From positions 1-64,000 of the forward strand of contig JAPQLC010000010.1 of the NCBI GenBank assembly GCA_030826945.1: a stretch of DNA of 64,000 nt, written 5' to 3'. The notes beneath the pieces are model-generated. The model did no database searches. It saw only the letters and a list, made by a program, of their open reading frames with translations, and had not been told where the DNA came from. Numbering within the stretch: position 1 is the stretch's first letter; each line of letters begins with the position of its first letter. Below, piece by piece: positions 29,282 to 38,511 of this stretch. The position numbers and the translations under genes were made by a program. Origin of the DNA: Candidatus Thiobius zoothamnicola. GTDB taxonomy: Bacteria; Pseudomonadota; Gammaproteobacteria; Chromatiales; Chromatiaceae.

Positions 29282-31180
29282 ATGCTTTATACAGAAACTT
29301 ACCCCGTCATCATCGTCGGCGGCGGACACGCTGGCGCTGAGGCGGCACTCGCCGCAGCGCGCATGGGCATTAAAACTTTGCTACTGACGCATAACATCGA
29401 CAGCCTGGGCCAAATGAGCTGTAATCCAGCGATCGGCGGCATCGGCAAAGGCCATTTGGTCAAAGAAATTGATGCGCTTGGCGGCATCATGGCGCATGCG
29501 ACAGACCAGGCAGGCATTCAATTTCGTACGTTAAATTCACGCAAAGGCCCTGCCGTACGAGCGACCCGCGCCCAAGCGGACCGTTTACTCTACAAAGCCG
29601 CCATTCGCGCCGCCTTGGAAAACCAGCCCAATCTGGATATTTTTCAACAATCGGTTGACGATCTGATCATTGAAAATGACCGAATCGCTGGCGTCATCAC
29701 TCAAATGGGGCTGAAACTTCGCGCTCAGGCCGTTGTCCTCACCGTAGGCACTTTTCTTGGGGGACGCATCCACATTGGTCTGGAAAACTTCCAGGGCGGA
29801 CGGGCAGGCGACCCACCCGCCAATGCCCTATCACACCGTTTACGTGAACTGCCATTTCATGTCGCAAGACTGAAAACCGGTACGCCGCCGCGTATCAACC
29901 GTCGTAGCATTAACTACGACGATCTGGAAGCCCAATTTGGCGACACCCCAACACCCGTGTTTTCTTACACCGGCAAACGCGAAGAACATCCGCAACAAAT
30001 CGCCTGCCACATCACTCACACCAACGAAAAAACCCACGACATCATCCGCACTGGCATGTCGCGCTCCCCTTTATACACCGGTATCATTGAAGGAACAGGG
30101 CCACGCTACTGCCCTTCCATCGAAGACAAAATCACACGGTTTGCGGATAAAAACTCGCATCAAATCTTTATCGAACCCGAGGGACTGACCTCCAACGAGG
30201 TATACCCAAATGGCATTTCAACCTCTCTCCCATTTGATGTGCAATGGGAGCTTGTACGCTCTATGCGCGGCTTTGAACAAGCCAAAATCACCCGACCCGG
30301 CTACGCTATTGAATATGATTTCTTCGATCCCCGCGACTTACGCCCTTCACTGGAAACCCAATTCATTCAAGGCCTGTATTTCGCCGGGCAAATCAATGGC
30401 ACGACCGGTTATGAAGAAGCCGCCGCGCAAGGTTTACTGGCCGGATTGAATGCCGGTTTGCAAATACAAGAAAAAGCCCCTTGGCATCCACGTCGCGATG
30501 AAGCTTACCTCGGCGTTTTGGTTGACGACCTGATCACGCGCGGCACCCCGGAGCCTTACCGCATGTTCACCTCCCGCGCGGAATACCGTTTAATGCTGCG
30601 TGAAGATAATGCCGACCTGCGTCTGACTGAAACCGGTCACAACCTGGGCCTCATCAGTGATGCGCAATGGGCATTCCACGAACGCAAACGCGAAGCTATT
30701 GCTCAGGAACAACAACGCTTAAATCATATCTGGGTCAAACCCAAAGACCTGTCCGACGAACACGCCAGAAACCTCATCGGCGACGTATTACGCAAAGAAA
30801 CCCGCGCTCTGGACTTGATCGCCAGACCACAATCCAACTACACCAACGTCATTCGCATCCCAACCGTTGGCGAAACGGAAATAGACGCCGACTTAACCGA
30901 ACAAGTCGCCGAACAAGTCGCCGAACAAGTCGAAATCCAAGCAAAATACGCCGGCTACATTGAACGCCAGCACACAGAAGTGGAACGTGCGCGACGCGCT
31001 GAAACCATCAAATTGCCCACTGATTTTGACTACGGCGGCATTAAAGGACTCTCCGCCGAAGTCAGCGAAAAATTATCAAGGCACAAACCCGATACCATCG
31101 GCCAGGCAGGGCGCATACCCGGCATCACGCCAGCGGCAATTTCATTATTGATGGTACATCTAAAAAAGCATTCCACCTGA
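29282..31180 (+). CDS. mnmG: tRNA uridine-5-carboxymethylaminomethyl modification enzyme MnmG (GidA)
   Basis: 632 aa. FAD protein that with MnmE installs cmnm5 at the wobble uridine of certain tRNAs. N-terminal [10 protein letters not shown] dinucleotide-binding loop, [30 protein letters not shown], and the C-terminal helical domain that binds MnmE. Near residue 540 the protein carries an [12 protein letters not shown] repeat encoded by a 12-bp tandem repeat, an insertion relative to the usual TEQVEIQ segment. Divergent from nuoA. The common neighbours rsmG, parA and parB are not present. Confidence 0.97.
   Translation: MLYTETYPVIIVGGGHAGAEAALAAARMGIKTLLLTHNIDSLGQMSCNPAIGGIGKGHLVKEIDALGGIMAHATDQAGIQFRTLNSRKGPAVRATRAQADRLLYKAAIRAALENQPNLDIFQQSVDDLIIENDRIAGVITQMGLKLRAQAVVLTVGTFLGGRIHIGLENFQGGRAGDPPANALSHRLRELPFHVARLKTGTPPRINRRSINYDDLEAQFGDTPTPVFSYTGKREEHPQQIACHITHTNEKTHDIIRTGMSRSPLYTGIIEGTGPRYCPSIEDKITRFADKNSHQIFIEPEGLTSNEVYPNGISTSLPFDVQWELVRSMRGFEQAKITRPGYAIEYDFFDPRDLRPSLETQFIQGLYFAGQINGTTGYEEAAAQGLLAGLNAGLQIQEKAPWHPRRDEAYLGVLVDDLITRGTPEPYRMFTSRAEYRLMLREDNADLRLTETGHNLGLISDAQWAFHERKREAIAQEQQRLNHIWVKPKDLSDEHARNLIGDVLRKETRALDLIARPQSNYTNVIRIPTVGETEIDADLTEQVAEQVAEQVEIQAKYAGYIERQHTEVERARRAETIKLPTDFDYGGIKGLSAEVSEKLSRHKPDTIGQAGRIPGITPAAISLLMVHLKKHST
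30899..30932 (+). repeat. 12-bp tandem repeat inside mnmG
   Basis: The unit GAACAAGTCGCC occurs at 30899-30910 and 30911-30922, followed by a ten-base partial copy to 30932. It adds two EQVA tetrapeptides in frame. Confidence 0.85.
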
Positions 31181-31205
31181 TAAACCATTAACCCTGGGAC
31201 ACAAC

Positions 31206-31766
31206 ATGTCAGCAAAAAAAATCTATCAACTAAAAATCACCCTGGAAGGTGCCAAACCACCCATCTGGCGCAGAATTCTCGTGCCAAGTAACATTTCACT
31301 GGGTGAGTTACACCAAATCGTGCAAGCATCCATGGGTTGGTTTGATTGCCACCTGCACCAATTCACCTTCAACAATACCGATTACGGCATACCAGATGAC
31401 GACATGGGGATAATGGGCATGCAGATACAGGATGAAAACAAATACCGCCTGGATCAATTACTGAAATCAGAAAAGCAATGGATGCGCTATGAATACGATT
31501 TCGGTGATGGCTGGCTGCATAGAATTGATTTGGAAAAAATCACACCTTATAAAAAAGACCAACCACTGCCCTACTGCACCAAGGGCAAACGGGCCTGTCC
31601 GCCGGAAGACTGTGGCGGAATCTGGGGCTACCAAGAACTCATAGAGATCTTGAAAAACCCAAAACATGAGCAACATGAAGAAATGATTGAATGGGTTGGC
31701 GAAAACCTGGACCCGGAAGCCTTTGATACCGAGTCAGTAAACGCGATACTTGCCGAAATGCGTTAA
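31206..31766 (+). CDS. Plasmid pRiA4b ORF-3-like family protein
   Basis: 186 aa. The start KIYQLKITLEGAKPPIWRRILVPSNISLGELHQIVQ (quoted in part: LKITLEGAKPPIWRRILVP) and the later YEYDFGDGWLH and CPPEDCGG segments are hallmarks of the pRiA4b ORF-3 family. These proteins occur on plasmids and chromosomes, often near mobile elements; their biochemical role is not established. It follows mnmG by 25 bp and precedes a decayed insertion sequence. Confidence 0.9.
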   Translation: MSAKKIYQLKITLEGAKPPIWRRILVPSNISLGELHQIVQASMGWFDCHLHQFTFNNTDYGIPDDDMGIMGMQIQDENKYRLDQLLKSEKQWMRYEYDFGDGWLHRIDLEKITPYKKDQPLPYCTKGKRACPPEDCGGIWGYQELIEILKNPKHEQHEEMIEWVGENLDPEAFDTESVNAILAEMR

Positions 31767-31835
31767 AACCTCACTGGCCTTTGCCATCCACTCATACCGA
31801 AGATTTTGAGCAAATATCGCTATCCCTTAAATATA

Positions 31836-32875
31836 GGACTTACGCCTTGACGGTGGCGTGGAATTGCGGGTTGAGATGGTCCTTGCCTTGGATAAAGGTA
31901 CGAACGAATGCGGCGACCACCTCTTGATACAAGCCCTGCTTCCAGTGGTAAGCGTTTCGGATGAGATCATCGAATTGCATCTTTTGCCGATGTGTATACC
32001 CACATAACGCGGCAAAGATGTGATTGAGGATGGGCGTTTTGTTGCGCACCTGGAACTTCTCAATGGAACAGGCCTGCTTGATGACACGATGATACTGTTC
32101 GATATTCCAATGCTAGTCATGCAGTTTTTGAAAGTCATCCATCCCAAAGTGCTCGTTATCACTCGATTCAGAGAGCCAAACGATGTCATGGCGTGGCTGG
32201 TCTTTCAGCCACGTCCGAAACCACTTGACCTTACCGAAATCGCGTAACCAAACCTTCAGGCCGATATCGGCAATCTCCAGTTGCTGCACTTGGGTCCAAG
32301 TGCCTTTCTCCAACGAAACTGTGCGGTTGCTTTCAATCGCAAAGAGAAACCCCATCCGGTGTTTTTTGACCGTCTTGAGATTTTTCACCCCTGCATACCC
32401 ACCGTCTCCGGTTACAAAGGCTGGTTTCAGTCCCCATTCGAGCACTTCGGCCAGCATGTCTTGGAAGTAGTCATTCTTGGTTTTGGCCTCGGACTTGTCG
32501 TACACCCGGTAATTCACCAGCAAGCTGCGCCCTAGCCATGTGTCGGCTGTAGGGCTTGTCCAACGTGCTGTCGTCCACATTGAGCGTCCCACCTTGTAGA
32601 TTCAGGTAGCGACTTGCTTCTTCGAATAGATCGCCAGGCACATACGATTCGCGCAGCAGAAATCGATTCACGCTGTCATGCGAAATGCCCATCACGTCAC
32701 TCAGGCGCGTGCAGGTCGGCGATTTCGATTCACTCATCAGCAAGCCCATGTACATGGGTAACGTGCACTGCGCACTCGGCAGGCGGGTCGTCGTTCGAAT
32801 CATGCAGCTATCACCACGTTCAACTGGGGGAGTTTCATGAATATTATCTACATCTCTCCGTCAATGCGTAAGTCC
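31836..32875 (-). mobile_element. Decayed insertion sequence with terminal inverted repeats
   Basis: About 1,040 bp. The left end GGACTTACGCCTTGACGG (31836-31853) and the reverse complement of the right end (32858-32875) agree at 17 of 18 positions; the match extends by TA on each outer side, which may be the target duplication. It contains one broken DDE transposase gene. No longer direct repeat was seen at the flanks. Confidence 0.85.
31840..32803 (-). pseudogene. DDE transposase pseudogene (IS4/IS701-like)
   Basis: Three pieces of one protein. The N-terminal part (from 32803) includes SHDSVNRFLLRESY and the first catalytic Asp in LNVDDSTLDKPYS. A frameshift near 32545 moves the frame, after which SLLVNYRVYDKSEAKTKNDY and FVTGDGGYAG continue. 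An in-frame TAG at 32113-32115 then precedes WNIEQYHRVIKQACSIEKF (catalytic Glu region) and the C-terminus, whose stop lies inside the left terminal repeat. Two independent lesions mean no active transposase from this copy. Exact IS family not resolved by eye. Confidence 0.88.
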
Positions 32876-32997
32876 TAAAATAGAACCGCCATGAGAACAA
32901 TCACAGAGAATTTACGCCCAAAATGGATTGGGAGATCTTCCTGGAAAAGGATTTCACGGTAAAAGGCTGCGAAACAAAAGAAAATAAACCGAACAAA

Positions 32998-33351
32998 TTA
33001 GTAAAGACCTTCCAAAACCCAAAGAACGACACCATAACATGTCGCCCCAACCAGCGAAGGAAGAGCCACCCCTCCAAATATCCTCTGTGTGAAAAACGTT
33101 CCTGCAAAACCTACAAAAACAACGACCAAATGACCAAACAACATATCATTGGAAAATAATGGAACACTCATCGCAATCAGCAAAGACGCAATTGCAGTCG
33201 GCCCTATCACTTGCGAGAATAGCGAAACAGACAATCTATCTGTTTCAGTTTTGGTATCATCGAATTTATACCAAATAGGAAACAACCTAATCAAAAATGT
33301 GCCCACACCGCAAAGCAATATAATCTGTAGAGTCGTTCCAGCATCAGGCAT
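32998..33351 (-). CDS. azlD: AzlD-family branched-chain amino acid exporter subunit
   Basis: 117 aa, four predicted transmembrane helices. AzlD proteins are small partners of AzlC; the pair exports branched-chain amino acids and related analogues. The GVGTFLIRLFPIW start is typical of the family. It lies directly downstream of azlC with no gap. Local base composition is AT-rich. Confidence 0.9.
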   Translation of the reverse strand: MPDAGTTLQIILLCGVGTFLIRLFPIWYKFDDTKTETDRLSVSLFSQVIGPTAIASLLIAMSVPLFSNDMLFGHLVVVFVGFAGTFFTQRIFGGVALPSLVGATCYGVVLWVLEGLY

Positions 33352-34035
33352 TTACTTTCTCCAAATCATTGAACTAAACGCGCCAGCCAGCATCCCAACA
33401 AGGATAGCAATATAGACAGGCTGAATTAACAAAAGAAAAGCGGTTAAAGCGGCGGAAATCGCAACAGATGCTGCATACTTATGCCAATCCATACTCAATA
33501 GCAACGATAAAAAAAGCGCTGGCAAAATAAAAGCCAACGCATCCTTAATAATCCAATTATCTTCAAGTAGCTCATACCCAGCGACAACCCCAATCAACGT
33601 TCCAACCACCCATGAGAGATAAGCACCTAATTGCAACCCAATTAACCAATACTCACGATCATTTGGAGCAATACTATCCATTCCCCCTACGGCGCTGGCA
33701 AAAACTTCATCTGTTAAACCAAATGCAAGCAGTGGCGCAGGCACTGTTCTTACCCCATCTTTAAGGCGATCAATAATCGCCTTACCATACAGGAAATGTC
33801 TTGCATTCATGAGTAATACAGTTGCCACAATGCCATATATGGCTCCTCCTGTAGAAAGCAAACCAATAAGAACAAATTGGCTTCCCCCTGCGAAAATCAA
33901 CGCTGAAATAAGAATAACTTGATCAGGAGAAAGTCCCGACTGTAGCCCACTTACCCCAAAAGAAAAAGCAATCGGCAAATAACCCACAACGATTGAGAAA
34001 CTACAAAATAGCCCTTTTATCACTGCTAGAAACAT
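33352..34035 (-). CDS. azlC: AzlC-family branched-chain amino acid exporter
   Basis: 227 aa, about seven transmembrane helices. Recognisable AzlC features are GYLPIAFSFGV near the start, ILISALIFAGGSQFVLIGLL, LLMNARHFLYG, and LTDEVFAS. The start overlaps the end of the XRE-cupin-methyltransferase gene by 10 bases, so regulator and exporter are co-expressed. Confidence 0.93.
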   Translation of the reverse strand: MFLAVIKGLFCSFSIVVGYLPIAFSFGVSGLQSGLSPDQVILISALIFAGGSQFVLIGLLSTGGAIYGIVATVLLMNARHFLYGKAIIDRLKDGVRTVPAPLLAFGLTDEVFASAVGGMDSIAPNDREYWLIGLQLGAYLSWVVGTLIGVVAGYELLEDNWIIKDALAFILPALFLSLLLSMDWHKYAASVAISAALTAFLLLIQPVYIAILVGMLAGAFSSMIWRK

Positions 34036-36044
34036 TTATCTTTTGTCTTAGGCTTACTGAATGTAAAAACATGAGTACCACTATCAAACTCATCACTCCC
34101 GCTAGTGGAAAAAACACGCCTGTGTCTCAATAAATTAAGTCCCGCCAAGTGCGCCAGTTCATTGAATCTACGCGAGTAGGTCTTTCGCTCCACCTCATAA
34201 TCAAATCCCGCAACCATAGCTTGTAATTCAAGCCAGTAAAAACGCACAAAAAACCCAACCACATGCACTGGCTGCTTTTCAATGCCCTCATCCCGCAAAT
34301 CCGTAAAAAGTTTTCGGCAAATATTCACCGCTTGCTCCACCTTAAATTCAGTTGCTGCAAGTTGAGCGGTAATCATTGCGCTCTTAATTTTTCGATAAAG
34401 TACGACATCTCTATTTTCAATGGGTAAATCCTCCCCCTCGACCCAAGCCATACTTGCAAGAATGTATGCACTATGGTGGCGAACAAGAGTAAGATTCCGT
34501 TCACTCTGATTGGAGAACTCAGATAAAAACTCATCTGCAACAATAAGTAAACCACCTGATTGTAGCAAGGTATAGGCTTTTTGCAGCATAAATGCTGTAT
34601 TAAAATGGTGAGAAGCACCGACAGAAGTGATGACAGAAACCGATGAAGATTTTTTGCTAAATTCAAGAAAATCAATTTGCTGTACATCAATCATTCCAAG
34701 ATTTTCTGTATTGTCTATTAGACAAGAAAAAGCATAGCTATCAGGCTCAATTGCTGTAAAATGAAGATGTGGATATAACTCTTGAAGCATCAACAACGGC
34801 ACTCCAGGACCAGAACCAACATCTATTACTGAAGAAGTAATATGGAAATCAGCAAACTCACAAAGATCTTCTGCGAGCGCCACAACTTGTCTTGCATAAG
34901 CAGGATGAAGAAGTTCAAATGCATCATAATGTTCAACATTGATGCGACTTGAGAATGTTTGATCTGACATAAAAGAGCCCGCACTCTCTACCTTATTATC
35001 AGACAAACCAGTAAGTTGATGAGGCAAACGCAATATTCCACGCTGCTGCAAGACTTCAGATGCCAGGCTATTAAGAATCCATGAATCACCCTCAATATAA
35101 TGTAAAAGTTCCTCTAACTTTTGTTCGTCTAAAGGAACTGATGCTGACTCAGCCAACCAAGCAAGCTCTCGTGTCGTATTCATCACTGAAACATTCGGCC
35201 AGTTAGTCCTAAAGTCACTCCGTGCAAAACAAGAAGTTATACCAAGTCGAATAATGGCCACAAAAATACCCTGTGAATCTGATTCAACTAAAACCAATAA
35301 TGGCCATAAGAAATTAGTGGTTTTAAGACTTTGCAACTCCTTTATTAACGTTTTTTTATCAACAGATTTATCTCTAACGCCTCCTTCTCGGAAAGGCAAC
35401 ACACGCACAACAATTCCGTTTGCAACCTCAATCAATGCGCGATCTAGAGCAGAGCGAACCCCGTCCCATGCGGTAGCTGTAATTGGCCAATCAATATACG
35501 TGCTTAACACATAATCTGAATATGCCTTGGAAGGATATTCAATAAAAACAACAGCCCTAGTATTTTGGTCAGTTGCTGCATAAATATGAGGGATATCGGC
35601 ATCAAACAAGTAAGACTCACCAGCCCTGATTAAACGTGGACGATCAGCATCACCAACCAACATAATGCCCGATAAGACCGTCACACGCTCCTTAACACCT
35701 CTGGGATGTGGAGCTGATTTTTTGCAATGACCAGCTTGAAGATCAATTGAATAAACTTCAATTTCAGGCTCTCCTGTTGATTTTTCTATAAAACAAACAA
35801 TTTCTCCTTCATTTCGCAGCTTATCGCTCCCACCACCCTCCTCTTCAACAAGGCGACCAAAAGAAATATCAAGTGCGTTAGCAATCGCCCACAATGTTTC
35901 AACAGTAGGATTTCCTTCACCATTTTCCATTTGAGACAAAGTGGATTTAGCAACACCACTATGCTCCGACAGCCCCGTCAAGGTTAAACCACTCTGATTT
36001 CGGATTCGACGCAAATTACGACTTATTGATTCTGTAATATTCAT
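34026..36044 (-). CDS. XRE regulator-cupin-methyltransferase fusion protein
   Basis: 672 aa with three recognisable parts. Residues 8-62: XRE-type helix-turn-helix (SGLTLTGLSEHSGVAKSTLSQMENG in part). Residues about 95-170: cupin sensor barrel, including the VLSGIMLVGDADRP and AGESYLFDADIPH strands. Residues about 370-530: Rossmann methyltransferase with motif I VIDVGSGPG (406-414) and an acidic residue ending strand 2 in AIEPDSY. Residues about 190-360 and 530-672 match no family I know. XRE-cupin regulators commonly sit beside azlCD, but a fused C-terminal methyltransferase is unusual. AT-rich. Co-translated with azlC. Confidence 0.85.
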   Translation of the reverse strand: MNITESISRNLRRIRNQSGLTLTGLSEHSGVAKSTLSQMENGEGNPTVETLWAIANALDISFGRLVEEEGGGSDKLRNEGEIVCFIEKSTGEPEIEVYSIDLQAGHCKKSAPHPRGVKERVTVLSGIMLVGDADRPRLIRAGESYLFDADIPHIYAATDQNTRAVVFIEYPSKAYSDYVLSTYIDWPITATAWDGVRSALDRALIEVANGIVVRVLPFREGGVRDKSVDKKTLIKELQSLKTTNFLWPLLVLVESDSQGIFVAIIRLGITSCFARSDFRTNWPNVSVMNTTRELAWLAESASVPLDEQKLEELLHYIEGDSWILNSLASEVLQQRGILRLPHQLTGLSDNKVESAGSFMSDQTFSSRINVEHYDAFELLHPAYARQVVALAEDLCEFADFHITSSVIDVGSGPGVPLLMLQELYPHLHFTAIEPDSYAFSCLIDNTENLGMIDVQQIDFLEFSKKSSSVSVITSVGASHHFNTAFMLQKAYTLLQSGGLLIVADEFLSEFSNQSERNLTLVRHHSAYILASMAWVEGEDLPIENRDVVLYRKIKSAMITAQLAATEFKVEQAVNICRKLFTDLRDEGIEKQPVHVVGFFVRFYWLELQAMVAGFDYEVERKTYSRRFNELAHLAGLNLLRHRRVFSTSGSDEFDSGTHVFTFSKPKTKDKCF

Positions 36045-36074
36045 TATAAACTACCATAATTCCATTATTTGTTC

Positions 36075-36103
36075 AATATAAAGAACATTAAGCCGATAAT
36101 CAA
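36075..36103 (-). promoter_or_regulatory. Predicted sigma70 promoter of the XRE-cupin-methyltransferase / azlCD operon
   Basis: On the minus strand: TTGATT (36103-36098), a 17-base spacer, TATATT (36080-36075, 5 of 6). The start codon is at 36044, giving a leader of about 25 bases. The AT-rich context raises the chance of a random match. Confidence 0.5.
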
Positions 36104-36162
36104 GCATAATTCCAATGAAATTCGAAATAATGTAAGACACTGAATATAATAGAAAATTATAT

Positions 36163-36588
36163 TTATCCGACTCTATTGCGCCACCTAATAGACAAAGAAT
36201 AAGAAATAAAACGGGGAACAATAATTTCATATACAGGAACATCGCGCGACAATATACCCACAATTTTCTTGGCACGCCAAGCAGCCTGATTGAGTGGATA
36301 TACCGCAACTAATTGCTTTATTTTGGCACCGTCAACCGAGATATCACATGCATCCACATGATTTTGCGCCAGATCCAATAATATCCGCTCCAGCATGGCT
36401 TGCACTGAAACCAAATCACCCACACTGCGTCACCAGATGGGGTTTTTTCGCAAGAACGCCTGGACCATTTGCAATATAACTTCAATTCTGAATAACACGA
36501 GATCACCGACAAAATGACATTGATACTCAAGTGAGAAATCCACTGCGCGCATCTGACGTTGGACAACTATTACAAAGTCATATTTCAT
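36163..36588 (-). pseudogene. Unrecognised gene with an in-frame stop
   Basis: An open frame starts at the ATG complementary to 36586-36588 and runs 52 codons (including VDFSLEYQCHFVGDLVLFRI and MVQAFLRKNPIW) to a TGA at 36430-36432. The same frame then continues with RSVGDLVSVQAMLERILLDL and DISVDGAKIKQLVAVYPLN to a stop at 36163. Both halves have normal coding character, so a single nonsense mutation is the simplest reading. I do not recognise the family. The last 25 or so residues look non-native and may follow a frameshift. Confidence 0.55.
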
Positions 36589-36794
36589 ATGACGGATAAA
36601 AAGCATGGCTATTCACTTAACTCAGGCTTCCAAATATTATCTATATGAAACAAATAGTTGGGAGAACTTTAAATGGCACGAGCGTTATGGCCTCATAAGA
36701 GGAAGCTTAGCGAGATTGCTTATCTTTCAAGGCGTTACCCAGTTTGGTGTAAATTAGCCAGCAATCTCTCCCAGATTAAAACGGATACCCATGG
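36589..36794. other. Intergenic stretch left of the IS630 element
   Basis: Mostly non-coding. A 41-codon plus-strand frame (36673-36798, MARALWPHKRKLSEI start, GGAG before it) is present but cannot be supported as a gene. Confidence 0.3.
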
Positions 36795-36842
36795 ATAAAA
36801 AGTGTCATATTAAGTCCTCCATCATAAAGGGGCCACCGAGCT

Positions 36843-37307
36843 ATGCCGGCGAAAAAATATCGCGTGGAATTGACTCCAGAAGAACAGGCGGAGTTGAACG
36901 ATTTGTTACGTAAAGGGAACTGCGCGGCACACAAACGCCGCCATGCGGAAGTCTTGTTGAAAGCGGATGAGGGGACCGAAGGCCCGTCCTGGATGGACGC
37001 ACAAATCAGCGAAGCCTTTGGGGTCAGTGTTCGCACGGTAGAACGTATCCGGCAGCGTTTGGTGGAACGGGGTCTGTCGGCGGCGCTGGAGCGTGCCCCA
37101 TCAACGCGTCACCGCGCCCCGCGATTAGACGGAGAACAGGAAGCCCATCTGGTGGCCCTGGCTTGCCAAACCCCGCCGGAAGGGCGTAGTCGCTGGACCC
37201 TGCGCCTATTGGCAGAACGGATGGTCGTGCTGGACTACGTGGATGAGTTATCGCATGAAACCGTGCGTCGGGTTTTAAAAAAACGCGATCAAGCCCTGGC
37301 AGCGTAG
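36843..37307 (+). CDS. IS630-family transposase, N-terminal frame
   Basis: 154 codons. Helix-turn-helix region: ELTPEEQAELNDLL, then AQISEAFGVSVRTVERIRQRL, then a winged-helix second half ending in ETVRRVLKKRD. The frame diverges after a run of seven A residues (37277-37283). One base further along, the alternative frame reads NAIKPWQRREWCIP, the expected continuation of IS630 proteins. So this reading frame is the front half of a protein completed from the next frame. Confidence 0.85.
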   Translation: MPAKKYRVELTPEEQAELNDLLRKGNCAAHKRRHAEVLLKADEGTEGPSWMDAQISEAFGVSVRTVERIRQRLVERGLSAALERAPSTRHRAPRLDGEQEAHLVALACQTPPEGRSRWTLRLLAERMVVLDYVDELSHETVRRVLKKRDQALAA

Positions 37308-37353
37308 GGAATGGTGTATTCCTGCGCGGGCCAATGCTGAATTTGTTTGCGCG

Positions 37354-37980
37354 ATGGAAGATGTCTTGGCGGTCTATAAGCAACCCTATGATCCCAAACG
37401 CCCGGTAGTTTGCCTGGACGAAAGCAGCAAGCAACACACGCAGGAAGTGCGTGAACCCTTACCACCGAAACCGGGCAAACTGGTGCGCTATGACACGGAA
37501 TACCAACGCAATGGCGTCAGTAACCTGTTCCTTTTCTTTGAACCGTTGGCCGGTTGGCGACAGCTATCCGTCACCGATACCCGCACAGCGGTAGACTGGG
37601 CCCAACAAATCAAACACCTATTGGATGTGCGCTACCCGGACGCGGATCGGATTCAACTCGTGATGGACAACCTCAATACCCATACGCCGGCATCGCTCTA
37701 TAAAGCCTTTGACCCGGCGGAGGCACGACGTTTGGCGGAACGTTTGGAGATTCATTACACGCCGAAACACGGCAGTTGGCTCAACATGGCGGAAATTGAA
37801 TTCAGCCATCTCGGGCGCCAATGCCTGGATCGGCGGATACCCGACCAAAACACGCTCAAACAAGAAGTGGCCGCCTGGACAGACCAACGCAACGAAAACA
37901 AAGCACAGATGAGCTGGCGTTTCACCACCGAAGATGCACGCATTAAGTTGAAACAACTTTATCCGACAATAAAAGAGTGA
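37354..37980 (+). CDS. IS630-family transposase, C-terminal DDE frame
   Basis: The true coding part of this frame begins near 37279, before the ATG at 37354. DDE catalytic domain: first Asp in VVCLDESSKQ, second in LVMDNLNTH, and the Glu in WLNMAEIEFSHL. It ends in the RFTTEDARIKLKQLYP tail usual for IS630. Needs a +1 (or -2) frame change from the first part at the A7 run, by ribosomal or transcriptional slippage, or the element is simply mutated. Confidence 0.87.
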   Translation: MEDVLAVYKQPYDPKRPVVCLDESSKQHTQEVREPLPPKPGKLVRYDTEYQRNGVSNLFLFFEPLAGWRQLSVTDTRTAVDWAQQIKHLLDVRYPDADRIQLVMDNLNTHTPASLYKAFDPAEARRLAERLEIHYTPKHGSWLNMAEIEFSHLGRQCLDRRIPDQNTLKQEVAAWTDQRNENKAQMSWRFTTEDARIKLKQLYPTIKE

Positions 37981-37987
37981 CAGTGTA

Positions 37988-38131
37988 CTAGCCGACATTC
38001 AGCCAAACCGGGTCACCACCAAAATGCGCCAGTTGCAAGCTGATGACGGCATCCTGATGTCGATAGGCCATGACGCAAGTCGGATGTTCGCCATCAAAAA
38101 AGCTTTGCATGCAATGGATAAAATCCGTCAC
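37988..38131 (-). pseudogene. Truncated coding fragment at the right edge of the IS630 element
   Basis: About 47 codons read as coding on the minus strand (CMQSFFDGEHPTCVMAYRHQ and AVISLQLAHFGGDPVWLNV) and end at a TAG formed where the element begins. A stop lies two codons before the first GTG. It looks like the remaining part of a gene cut by the insertion. Family not recognised. Confidence 0.45.
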
Positions 38132-38511
38132 GCGTCAGCTTGGCTATGCCGACCTTGATAAACGACATTGATAAAATTGAGCCTGTGCAGACCATGAGAA
38201 ACCCAATAAATACGCCATGTCATGATATGCCGCGCTCGCAGATGGCTGGTTGGCGGTATGAAGCAACAAACCACATCGCTTGGGTATCGCATCACTTACT
38301 GTAAAAATTTCAGCGTATCCAACAACAAAGCTCCAGCTATCACTAAGGGCGAAACTGGCAGGTCATCGATCACCTTGCCAGTTAGCACTTCCAATTGATA
38401 TTGACTGAACAGACAAGCGATATTGCCCCTGGTTCCGCAGGTAAAAACGCTTTTATACATTACCGCAACAGGTTATGGTCAACCCCAACTCAATTCCTGA
38501 GAGAAATACTG
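38132..38511. other. Region between the IS630 flank and the ferredoxin reductase
   Basis: 380 bp. No supportable gene or structure seen. A frame open into the reductase exists from 38395 but the real start is the ATG at 38512. Confidence 0.4.

Larger units (their letters stand above)
36795..37990 (+). mobile_element. IS630-family insertion sequence
   Basis: About 1.2 kb around a two-frame IS630-type transposase. The ends share only a weak repeat: GTGTCA on the left (36802-36807) against TGACAG near 37978 on the right, each near a TA dinucleotide as expected for IS630 targets. Boundaries are approximate. On the right the element abuts a truncated minus-strand coding fragment, suggesting it landed in a gene. 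Confidence 0.75.

Noticed and set aside
30899-30932. CRISPR-like repeat
   Set aside because: The repeat is 12 bp, contiguous, without spacers, and lies inside mnmG.
36051-36308. Hydrophobic 85-codon minus-strand frame upstream of the XRE-cupin-methyltransferase gene
   Set aside because: It could encode a small membrane peptide, but there is no ribosome-binding site, the region is AT-rich, and the predicted operon promoter lies inside it.
36430-36432. The in-frame TGA read as selenocysteine
   Set aside because: No SECIS-like hairpin follows the codon and the surrounding family is unknown; a nonsense mutation is simpler.
36673-36798. 41-codon frame with a GGAG site left of the IS630 element
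   Set aside because: No recognisable family, no conserved start context beyond one site, and it overlaps the probable IS end.
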